From: Candidatus Omnitrophota bacterium
Lineage (GTDB): Bacteria; Omnitrophota; Omnitrophia; Omnitrophales; Aquincolibacteriaceae
DNA: 14,423 nucleotides
Assembly: GCA_023819025.1 (NCBI GenBank)
Contig: JAMWDC010000012.1
Location: 1-14,423, forward strand
Reading direction: 5' to 3'
Made by a program: the position numbers and the translations under genes
Part shown: positions 1 to 6,273 of the stretch, one piece after another
How the letters are laid out: each line of letters starts with the position of its first letter
How positions within the stretch are numbered: the first letter of the stretch is position 1
Notes under the pieces: generated by a model
What the model saw: the letters and a program-made list of their open reading frames with translations, nothing else
Told to the model about the DNA's origin: nothing
Database searches by the model: none

Positions 1-825
1 GGCCCGTAACCGTTGAGTGATGGTCAATACCAGATCCGTCGCAGTCCTTCCGGCCGCCAGGTCACCCGATAATCGGACCCCCACGACCTCTGGAATCAGC
101 ATCGAAATCGGCTGGCCGAGCATCGCGGCTTCGGCCTCAATCCCGCCCACGCCCCATCCCAAAACGCCGAGACCGTTGATCATGGTGGTATGGGAATCCG
201 TGCCGACGACTGAATCCGGATACGCCAGTGTCTCTTTGCCGCTCCTTTTCTTCACGACCACTTCGGAGAGATATTCGAGATTGACCTGATGAATGATTCC
301 CGTGTCCGGAGGGATCACCCGGAAATTTCTGAACGCCTCTTGCCCCCAGCGAAGAAACTGGTAACGTTCGCGATTGCGTTCGAATTCTTTTTGAACATTC
401 AGGCGAAAGGCTTCGGCGGAACCGAAAAAATCCACCTGCACCGAATGATCAATCACCAAGTCAATCGGTTTGACCGGATTGATTTTCCTGGGGTCTTTTC
501 CCATTTTTTTTACCGCATCCCGCATCGCGGCAAGATCGATCAACGCAGGGACTCCTGTAAAATCCTGAAGAATCACACGCGCTGGTGTAAACGCAATTTC
601 CTTATCGGATTTCTTCTTAGGATTCCAGCGGGCGAGGGCCTCAATATCTATGCTTTTAACGATTCTGCCGTCCTCATGACGCAGAAGATTTTCCAGCAAG
701 ATCCTTATGGAAAAGGGTAAACGGGAAATATCGCCCAAGCCTGCTTTTTTCAAGGCCTCCAGGCGGTAAATCGTGAAGGTTTTTCTTCCGGCTTTAAAAA
801 GTGATCGGCTGTGGAAACTATTCAT
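1..825 (-). CDS. acnA: Aconitate hydratase, N-terminal 275 codons (partial)
   Basis: Interconverts citrate and isocitrate in the cytosolic TCA cycle using a [4Fe-4S] cluster. The reading frame is open from ATG at 825 to the window edge, so only about 30% of a roughly 890-residue AcnA is present and the cluster cysteines lie outside. Visible family motifs are VILQDFTGVP (residues 84-93), DHSVQVD (126-132), DTGIIHQVN (174-182) and GTDSHTTMINGLG (208-220), the last being the classic AcnA/IRP substrate-domain signature. The start gives the expected AcnA N-terminus (NSFHSRSLFKAG). It lies 28 bp after the mdh stop on the same strand with no clear Shine-Dalgarno site, consistent with a third gene in an idh-mdh-acnA operon. 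The identity is confident; only the C-terminal part is unseen. Confidence 0.95.
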   Translation of the reverse strand, partial: MNSFHSRSLFKAGRKTFTIYRLEALKKAGLGDISRLPFSIRILLENLLRHEDGRIVKSIDIEALARWNPKKKSDKEIAFTPARVILQDFTGVPALIDLAAMRDAVKKMGKDPRKINPVKPIDLVIDHSVQVDFFGSAEAFRLNVQKEFERNRERYQFLRWGQEAFRNFRVIPPDTGIIHQVNLEYLSEVVVKKRSGKETLAYPDSVVGTDSHTTMINGLGVLGWGVGGIEAEAAMLGQPISMLIPEVVGVRLSGDLAAGRTATDLVLTITQRLRA

Positions 826-853
826 GATTCTTAAAAAAAGCACCTAACCCCAG

Positions 854-1786
854 TTATAGGCCGAGCCTTAGGCAATTTTGACGAACCTCTTCGGCTGATT
901 TTCGAAGAGCCGTAATCTCCTGATCGGTCAAAGGGATCTCAACCACTTCCCGAACCCCTTTTGAGCCAAGCCTTGCGGGAACCCCGCAATAAACATCTTT
1001 GATTCCGTACTCCCCCTTGAGATAAACGCACGAGGGGATAACCTCTCCGAGATCATAGACAATGGCATTTACCATTTGAACCACAGAGGAGGACGGAGCG
1101 TAATAAGCGCTTCCTGTCTTTAAATATTTGACAATCTCGGCGCCGCCGTCCCGTGTCTTCTGATGAATGGCTTCAATCTTATCAATCTCGAGAAGATCCG
1201 TGAGCGATATCCCCTTAACTTTTGTTTGGCCGGGAACAGGAACCATGGCATCTCCATGTCCACCGAGAACCATGGCCTCGACATCCGAAGGATCGCATTT
1301 TAACTCCTCAGCAATAAAATAGGCGTACCGTGCGGCATCAAGCGCACCGGCCATGCCCAATACCCGTTCGCTCGGAAAGCCGGATTTTTTCCACGCCAGA
1401 TAGGTCATTACATCCAAAGGATTGGTCACGACAAGCAAGATGGTGTCCGGAGAATACTGGATGCATTCGAGGACAACACTCGAAAGGATCTCGGCGTTTT
1501 TTAAAAGTAAGTCATCGCGGCTCATCCCCGGTTTGCGCGCGAGCCCGGCTGTAATCACCACGACATCGGAACCCCGGGTATCGGCGTAATGCGTTGTCCC
1601 GGTGATGCGGGTGAGGAATCTCTCGATGGAGGCTGATTCCATCATATCGAGGGCCTTGCCTTGAGCCAGCCCCTCGACAATGTCAATTAAGACCACATTG
1701 GCTATTTCTTTTTCAACAAGGCGTTGAGCGGTTGTCGCGCCGACAAATCCTGCCCCCACAACGGTCACTTTAGGTTTGTAGCCCAT
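854..1786 (-). CDS. mdh: Malate dehydrogenase, LDH-like type
   Basis: Oxidises malate to oxaloacetate with NAD in the cytosol. The 310-residue length is typical of the LDH-like bacterial and archaeal MDH group. The Rossmann motif GAGFVG is at residues 11-16, and an acidic residue ends strand two (D35, LIDIVEG), favouring NAD over NADP. The substrate loop ARKPGMSRDD carries the two arginines expected for malate (R84, R90); lactate dehydrogenases have Gln at the specificity position. N122, D150, R153 and the catalytic H177 (GGHGD) are present. It sits between idh (75 bp upstream) and acnA (28 bp downstream) on the same strand, so the three genes are probably co-transcribed. No Shine-Dalgarno site is obvious before the ATG. 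Confidence 0.95.
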   Translation of the reverse strand: MGYKPKVTVVGAGFVGATTAQRLVEKEIANVVLIDIVEGLAQGKALDMMESASIERFLTRITGTTHYADTRGSDVVVITAGLARKPGMSRDDLLLKNAEILSSVVLECIQYSPDTILLVVTNPLDVMTYLAWKKSGFPSERVLGMAGALDAARYAYFIAEELKCDPSDVEAMVLGGHGDAMVPVPGQTKVKGISLTDLLEIDKIEAIHQKTRDGGAEIVKYLKTGSAYYAPSSSVVQMVNAIVYDLGEVIPSCVYLKGEYGIKDVYCGVPARLGSKGVREVVEIPLTDQEITALRKSAEEVRQNCLRLGL

Positions 1787-1861
1787 AAATTTTTGCTGAC
1801 ATTAGTACCGCGTTCGTTAAGTTCAAGTGATATTTCCCCTTTGAAGTTATCGAACGGCCTA

Positions 1862-2950
1862 TCAGCTTTTTCTTAGCTTGGAAATAATGGCGTCACCCAT
1901 CTCGCGGGTACCTACAGCCGATGGATCGTTACGGTCTGGTTTGAGATCGTAGGTTACATATTTGCCTTCGCGAATGACCTCGGCCACAGCTTTTTCGAGA
2001 CGGTCGGCCGCTCCGTTTTCATTCAAATGCCTCAGCATGAGGACTCCGGAAAGAATCACCGCGCAGGGATTGACCTTATTGAGCCCCTTATATTTCGGGG
2101 CCGAACCGTGCGTGGCTTCAAAAAGCGCGTATTGATCGCCGATATTCGCGCCCGGCGCCACACCGAGCCCGCCCACGAGCCCGGCGCAAAGGTCCGAGAT
2201 CACATCCCCGTAAAGATTCGGCGTCACCATCACATCGTATTTTTCCGGATGTTGAACAAGCTGCATTGTCATATTATCCACAATGCGGTCTTCGAATTCG
2301 ATATCCGGATATTTTTTCGCCGTTTCCCTGGCAACTTCCAGAAAAAGTCCGTCCGTCATCTTCATAATGTTTGCTTTGTGAACCGCAGTTATCTTTTTTC
2401 TCTTATATTTGCGCGCATATTCAAAGGCGAATCTGACAATGCGCTCGGTCCCATAGACCGAGATAGGTTTGATGCTGATGCCGGAATCTGCCCTGATTTT
2501 TTTGGAGGTGAATTTTTCGATCTGTTGAATGAGTTCCCGAGTTTCGGGTTCTTGCTTTCGGAACTCAATCCCCGCATAGAGATCTTCGGTATTCTCGCGC
2601 ACCACCACCAGGTCGATATCCTGATAACGGGATCGCACGCCGGCATAGGACTTGCAAGGCCTGACGCACGCGTAGAGATCCAATACCTGCCGAAGAGCCA
2701 CATTGACGGATCGAAATCCCGTGCCTATGGGCGTCGTGATCGGCGCTTTAAGAGCCACCTTATTCCCCCGAATGGACTGAATCACGCGGTCAGGAAGCGG
2801 GGTCCCTTCCTTTTCCATCACATCCGTGCCGGCATTCTGAATCTCCCATGCGATCGGCACGCCTGTGGCATTGATGCAGGCTTGCGCTACCTCTGCGAGC
2901 GAAGGCCCGACGCCGTCTCCGGGGATTAAGGTCACATGGTATGCCTTCAT
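1862..2950 (-). CDS. icd: Isocitrate dehydrogenase, short type, NADP-like cofactor residues
   Basis: Oxidative decarboxylation of isocitrate to 2-oxoglutarate. At 362 residues it is shorter than E. coli Icd (416) and in the size range usually annotated as NAD-dependent. Isocitrate rather than isopropylmalate specificity is supported by SVNVALRQVLDLY: S81, N83 and R87 match E. coli S113, N115 and R119, with R97 and R118 following. Other catalytic positions are Y125, K192, D225, D249 and D253. The nucleotide loop HGSAPKYKGLNKVNP (281-295) has K286, Y287 and V293, equivalent to E. coli K344, Y345 and V351, the NADP determinants; NAD enzymes usually have Asp, Ile and Ala there. It is the first gene of the TCA operon. 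The TGA stop is followed at once by TAG. Confidence 0.93.
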   Translation of the reverse strand: MKAYHVTLIPGDGVGPSLAEVAQACINATGVPIAWEIQNAGTDVMEKEGTPLPDRVIQSIRGNKVALKAPITTPIGTGFRSVNVALRQVLDLYACVRPCKSYAGVRSRYQDIDLVVVRENTEDLYAGIEFRKQEPETRELIQQIEKFTSKKIRADSGISIKPISVYGTERIVRFAFEYARKYKRKKITAVHKANIMKMTDGLFLEVARETAKKYPDIEFEDRIVDNMTMQLVQHPEKYDVMVTPNLYGDVISDLCAGLVGGLGVAPGANIGDQYALFEATHGSAPKYKGLNKVNPCAVILSGVLMLRHLNENGAADRLEKAVAEVIREGKYVTYDLKPDRNDPSAVGTREMGDAIISKLRKS

Positions 2951-3006
2951 GATTTACTGATCCAAATAAACGGCCGGAGCGAGATGAAAACCTTTCCTAG
3001 CCTGGT

Positions 3007-3036
3007 ATCATAACCTTTACGCGCTATTGACGTTAA
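3007..3036 (-). promoter_or_regulatory. Candidate promoter for the idh-mdh-acnA operon
   Basis: Read on the minus strand, a TATGAT -10 box (3007-3012) lies 18 bp after TTAACG (3031-3036), a partial match to TTGACA. Transcription would start near base 3000 and give a leader of about 50 nt before the idh ATG. The site is in the divergent region between idh and the phosphatase gene. This is a consensus match only. Confidence 0.4.
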
Positions 3037-3042
3037 AGAAGC

Positions 3043-3071
3043 TTGACTTTTCATACGGTTATTGTTAGATA
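3043..3071 (+). promoter_or_regulatory. Candidate promoter for the phosphatase gene
   Basis: TTGACT (3043-3048, five of six to the -35 consensus), a 17-bp spacer, then TAGATA (3066-3071, weak -10). Initiation would fall near 3078, leaving a leader of roughly 9 nt before the ATG at 3087. It would also exclude the in-frame TTG at 3075 as a start. It overlaps the upstream flank of the divergent idh promoter, so the two could interfere. Confidence 0.4.
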
Positions 3072-3086
3072 GATTTGGTATTTTAT

Positions 3087-3878
3087 ATGAATCGAAGAAA
3101 AATTAAAAGCACCCTCTTAGACGCACTTGTGAAGGCCGGAAAGCTCCTGAAGACTTCCATTCAAGACCGCCGGATCACTGCCAAAAAATCGGAGCTCAAC
3201 CTTGTGACCGCAACCGATCAGGCAGCCGAGACACTTATCCTCGGCATCATCCAGCGTAAATTCCCGGACCATGCGATTCTCAGTGAAGAATCCCCTGCCC
3301 AAGGAAATTCGTCCTCCCGTTGGATCATCGATCCTCTGGACGGTACGACAAACTTTGCCCACACGTATCCCCATTGTTGTGTTTCGATTGCTTTTGAAGA
3401 AAACGGCAATATTGAATTCGGGGGTGTCTTCGATCCCTTTCGCAACGAAGTCTTCTTTGCCGAACGGGGCAAAGGAGCCTCCCTGAACGGAAAACCCATT
3501 GCCGTTTCGAAGGTTCCAGCGTTGGGAGAATCCCTCTTATGCACGGGATTTCCGTATGACCGGCGGGAGAAACCGGATGAGTATTTAGACGTTTTCCGGA
3601 CCCTGATGGTCAGGGTTCACGGGATTCGGAGGTCGGGCGCCGCGGCACTGGATCTTTGCTATGTCGCCTGCGGCAGATTTGACGGTTTTTGGGAGCTTAA
3701 ATTAAATCCATGGGATAAGGCGGCCGGGATGCTGATGGTTCAGGAAGCAGGCGGCCGACTCAGTGATTTTTCCGGCAGCCCGTTAACTTTAGAAGACGTA
3801 CAAAATGTGGCCTCCAACGGATTTATCCACGAAGAAATGCTCGAGGCTTTAAGACCTTTCAAGGAAATGGAAAAGTAA
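3087..3878 (+). CDS. Inositol-monophosphatase-family phosphatase (SuhB-like)
   Basis: A Mg-dependent, Li-sensitive-type phosphomonoesterase of the IMPase/FIG superfamily, cytosolic, 263 residues and full length. Metal-binding motifs are all present: E67-E68 in LSEESP, then DPLDGTTNF (82-90) with D82 and D85, and the C-terminal WDKAAG (209-214) with D210. Likely substrates are inositol-1-phosphate or a related sugar phosphate; bacterial SuhB proteins also act with the transcription machinery, and sequence alone does not separate these roles. The ATG at 3087 is preferred to the in-frame TTG at 3075 because the candidate promoter would initiate after that TTG. No clear Shine-Dalgarno site. A small basic gene follows 8 bp downstream and is probably co-transcribed. 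Confidence 0.88.
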   Translation: MNRRKIKSTLLDALVKAGKLLKTSIQDRRITAKKSELNLVTATDQAAETLILGIIQRKFPDHAILSEESPAQGNSSSRWIIDPLDGTTNFAHTYPHCCVSIAFEENGNIEFGGVFDPFRNEVFFAERGKGASLNGKPIAVSKVPALGESLLCTGFPYDRREKPDEYLDVFRTLMVRVHGIRRSGAAALDLCYVACGRFDGFWELKLNPWDKAAGMLMVQEAGGRLSDFSGSPLTLEDVQNVASNGFIHEEMLEALRPFKEMEK

Positions 3879-3886
3879 AATCAACC

Positions 3887-4060
3887 ATGCCAAAAAAGAA
3901 ATCCAAAAAAGACGATCTCCCCAAACCCCGAAAGATCTGGGGAATCAATCCGAAGACCCGAGTCGAACCCTCGGGGAAAATCTACCATCGGGCCGGCGCG
4001 AAAAAGAGGGGTAAAAGCTGGGTCGATCAGATCGATTGGTTTGGGGAAAAGCCGGGATAA
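3887..4060 (+). CDS. Small basic protein, 57 residues, function unknown
   Basis: An ATG-to-TAA frame of 57 codons starting 8 bp after the phosphatase stop. The purine-rich end of the upstream gene (AAGGAAATGG) lies just before it and could serve as a ribosome-binding site at somewhat long spacing. The product is lysine/arginine-rich (starts MPKKKSKKDD). It has an ordered middle, WGINPKTRVEPSGKIYHR, and a tryptophan-containing acidic tail (SWVDQIDWFGEK). The regular motif, codon-like composition and tight spacing argue for a real gene. No domain is recognised; its basic character would suit nucleic-acid or ribosome binding, but that is inference. Too short for many gene callers. Confidence 0.6.
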   Translation: MPKKKSKKDDLPKPRKIWGINPKTRVEPSGKIYHRAGAKKRGKSWVDQIDWFGEKPG

Positions 4061-4095
4061 AAAACCGGAAGGTTCTGAAGTCCCGCGGGCACCTG

Positions 4096-4124
4096 CAAGG
4101 GATAATGACCCTTGTCTGTTGTTT
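4096..4124 (+). terminator. Weak hairpin with T-rich tail after the small basic gene
   Basis: CAAGGG (4096-4101) and CCCTTG (4109-4114) form a 6-bp stem with a 7-nt loop, followed by a T-rich but interrupted tail. It could end the plus-strand transcript. The rest of 4061-4205 is pyrimidine-rich on the plus strand, with no coding frame or other structure I can support. Confidence 0.3.
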
Positions 4125-4205
4125 ATATCTTCCGATACTTCTTTTCTGTTACTTGTTTCTTGTCTGCTGATCTCTCTGTTCCTTACTTCCTTTTTCTTGT
4201 TTCCC

Positions 4206-4973
4206 TTATAAATATTTGCTCACAAACTCACACGGCTTTTTCCAGAAATCCTCGCCCGCGACATAGGGGAGATTATTATGATCCCCTTGGGGTATGGTAA
4301 AGAATTCTTTGGGTGCAGGGGCCTTTTCAAAAATCTTGATTCCCATTTTATAAGGACAAATTTCATCGTGAGTACCGTGGAGCATAAAAAGCGGGGCCTT
4401 CAGTTGACCGATATAATCGACATTTAAAAATTCGAAATCCCGGATAAACATTTTTGGAACAAACGGATAATGAATTGAGGCAAGATCCAGAAAAGATGTA
4501 TAGGCGGCCTCCAAAATCACGGCCCCGACTTTGTGTTCGGCTCCAAGACGGATCGCCGGATGAGTCCCCAAGGATTCCCCGTAAAGAATGACCTGCGCCG
4601 CAGGAATTTTTTTAACTTCGGTCAGCCATCCGAATGCGGCGTGTGCGTCTTTCATCACGTCGTCTTCATGTTCGATTTTCCCTTCACTTTGGCCGTAACC
4701 GCGGTAATCCAATAAAAAAGCCGAATATCCCTGATCGATCCAGCCTTTGATCTTAAAAAGCCGATGCGAAATATTTCCGGCATTCCCGTGAAAAAACAAG
4801 AGGACACCTTTCTGCTCCGGGGCTTGAAGAAACCAGCCATGAATTTTGATCCCGTCTGAGGTCTTCAAAAAGACGTCGTCGGACACGAACTTATAATCTT
4901 CAGGCCTTTCGTAGAAATCCCTCTGGGGGAAGAACATCATGGACGTAATCATAATATTCAAAATCCAACGCAA
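4206..4973 (-). CDS. Alpha/beta hydrolase, ABHD13/BEM46-like
   Basis: A serine hydrolase of unknown substrate, 255 residues. The oxyanion/HGN motif HGNAGN is at 62-67, the nucleophile elbow GESLG at 132-136 (S134), the acid D203 in HGTHDEICP, and the catalytic H232 in GDHNN. The N-terminal MMFFPQRDFYERP segment is the pattern seen just after the membrane anchor in BEM46-type proteins. Here only a short hydrophobic stretch precedes it, so the anchor is short or the start is misplaced. The frame begins at TTG (4973); an ATG at 4952 (residue 8) is an alternative, and neither has a good Shine-Dalgarno site. It lies 44 bp after amrS on the same strand. A CATAAT box (4994-4999) could give it its own promoter. 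Confidence 0.85.
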   Translation of the reverse strand: MRWILNIMITSMMFFPQRDFYERPEDYKFVSDDVFLKTSDGIKIHGWFLQAPEQKGVLLFFHGNAGNISHRLFKIKGWIDQGYSAFLLDYRGYGQSEGKIEHEDDVMKDAHAAFGWLTEVKKIPAAQVILYGESLGTHPAIRLGAEHKVGAVILEAAYTSFLDLASIHYPFVPKMFIRDFEFLNVDYIGQLKAPLFMLHGTHDEICPYKMGIKIFEKAPAPKEFFTIPQGDHNNLPYVAGEDFWKKPCEFVSKYL

Positions 4974-5017
4974 GAATCACATATGCCTAACATATTATGC
5001 CGTAAAGAGTTAGAGTA

Positions 5018-6106
5018 TTAGCCTTTGGGGTTAGACCCTGAGGAAGTCTTTTTCCAAAAACCGGGGATCTTCGTCTGGCATTTCGGACATATGCCGCCTG
5101 CCGGTGATATTTTATCCAGAAGGATTTGAAAGCCGAACCGTTTCACGAGAAGCTCGCGGCAGCCGTGGCAATACGTATTTTCTAAGCTCCCGGCCATGCC
5201 CGGCAAATTGCCTGCGTACACATAGCGAATCCCCGCACGTTTCGCAATCCTAGCGGCTCTCACGAGTTCCGTGGCCGTGGTACTGCGAAGATCGAGCATT
5301 TTATAGTCCGGGTGAAAGGCTGTAACATGCCAGGGGATGTCGGGGGAAACGGAAACCAGAAATTCCGTGAGACGTTTGATTTCATCATGGGAATTATTGA
5401 AACCCGGGACTAAGAGAGTCACCACCTCGATCCAAATACCCCGTTTGTAAAGTTCCTGGATCGTTTGGCAAACAGCCTGCAGGGTCCCTCCCAGTTCGCG
5501 GTAACGTTGATCACTAAAACCTTTCAGATCGACCTTAAACAGATCCATCCATGGTTGAAGGTAATCAAGAACTTCCAGGGTCGCATTTCCGTTGGAGACG
5601 TAGGAGGTGACCAATCCTGCTTTCTTCGCCTCTCTGAAAATTTCAACTGCCCATTCCGTGGTGATCAAGGGTTCGTTGTAGGTACTCGTGATCACCTGAC
5701 AGTGCCGTTGAAGAGCGACACGGACAATTTCTCGGGGATCTAAACGGACAAGTGCACCGCTCGCCTCGGGATCCTGCAAGACCTGGCTCGTGATCCAGTT
5801 TTGACAAAACGAGCAGTGATAATCGCAGCCGAGCATCCCGAAACTCATGGCGCGTGATCCGGGCAGGGCATGATAGAAAGGTTTCTTTTCGATGGGATCA
5901 TCCTGGAGGGCCGCAACATAGCCGAAGGGGACATAAAGCTTTCCCCAGCGGTTATATCGCACACGACAAACGCCTGATTTCCATTCAGGAATGAGACAGC
6001 GGTGAGCGCAGGCAAAACACCGGACCATCCCCTCCGGTGTTTTTTCATAAAGCACCCCTTCACCCGTATTATCTCGCAAGATATCGGCTAACGATTGCTT
6101 AAGCAT
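5018..6106 (-). CDS. amrS: AmmeMemoRadiSam system radical SAM enzyme
   Basis: A radical SAM protein of 362 residues matching the AmrS architecture. An N-terminal cysteine cluster (C30, C33, C37, C47) is followed by the core CxxxCxxC (C94, C98, C101, in GCDYHCSFCQNW) for the SAM-bound 4Fe-4S cluster. A GNLPGMAGSLENTYC segment leads to two C-terminal cysteine pairs (C313/C316, C340/C343) resembling a zinc ribbon. The family is related to pyruvate-formate-lyase activating enzymes; its natural substrate is not established. The usual partners, an AMMECR1 protein and a MEMO-type dioxygenase homologue, are not in this window. The start is ATG at 6106, with a perfect TATAAT only 8 nt upstream and no Shine-Dalgarno site, suggesting a leaderless message. 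It is divergent from mutY. Confidence 0.9.
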   Translation of the reverse strand: MLKQSLADILRDNTGEGVLYEKTPEGMVRCFACAHRCLIPEWKSGVCRVRYNRWGKLYVPFGYVAALQDDPIEKKPFYHALPGSRAMSFGMLGCDYHCSFCQNWITSQVLQDPEASGALVRLDPREIVRVALQRHCQVITSTYNEPLITTEWAVEIFREAKKAGLVTSYVSNGNATLEVLDYLQPWMDLFKVDLKGFSDQRYRELGGTLQAVCQTIQELYKRGIWIEVVTLLVPGFNNSHDEIKRLTEFLVSVSPDIPWHVTAFHPDYKMLDLRSTTATELVRAARIAKRAGIRYVYAGNLPGMAGSLENTYCHGCRELLVKRFGFQILLDKISPAGGICPKCQTKIPGFWKKTSSGSNPKG

Positions 6107-6114
6107 GGGGAGAT

Positions 6115-6120
6115 ATTATA
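6115..6120 (-). promoter_or_regulatory. -10 box for amrS placed for leaderless transcription
   Basis: A perfect TATAAT on the minus strand ends 8 nt before the amrS ATG. Transcription normally starts about 6-8 nt after the -10 box, so the leader would be near zero. No convincing -35 box is seen at 16-18 bp. Confidence 0.45.
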
Positions 6121-6189
6121 CACGATGATGCTTTTTGGGCACGGATATTTCCCTGTTAAAAAACGGCTTTGTAGCGCAAAGTCATCATG

Positions 6190-6218
6190 GCAGGGACGAT
6201 TCGCGAACCACCCCTTAC
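6190..6218. repeat. Dispersed palindrome centred on TTCGCGAA, copy 1
   Basis: A 29-bp imperfect palindrome, GC-rich arms around TTCGCGAA, in the amrS-mutY intergenic region. It shares the core TTCGCGAACC and similar arms with the copy at 7162-7189. An open frame runs through it into mutY, but that extension lies upstream of the likely mutY transcription start and is not taken as coding. Confidence 0.6.
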
Positions 6219-6238
6219 GGTTGTCGCGATCCGCACGC

Positions 6239-6267
6239 TTGAAAAAATCGCACGCCCTCTCTATGAT
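6239..6267 (+). promoter_or_regulatory. Sigma70-type promoter of mutY
   Basis: TTGAAA (6239-6244), an exact 17-bp spacer, then TATGAT (6262-6267); each box matches five of six consensus bases. The mutY ATG follows 6 nt after the -10 box, so initiation should fall at or within a base or two of the start codon, giving a leaderless mRNA. This is the best-formed promoter in the window. Confidence 0.6.
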
Positions 6268-6273
6268 ACGGCC

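Noticed and set aside
289..720. A 143-codon plus-strand frame at the left edge.
   Set aside because: It is antisense to the aconitase N-terminus, which is continuous from 825 to the edge and carries strong family motifs.
2027..2929. A 300-codon open frame on the plus strand antisense to idh.
   Set aside because: It mirrors the idh gene, has no family resemblance and no ribosome site; its composition is that expected of an antisense shadow.
6187..6273. A longer MutY starting at ATG 6187.
   Set aside because: The extra 29 codons cover the palindromic repeat and the promoter, and do not resemble a MutY N-terminus.
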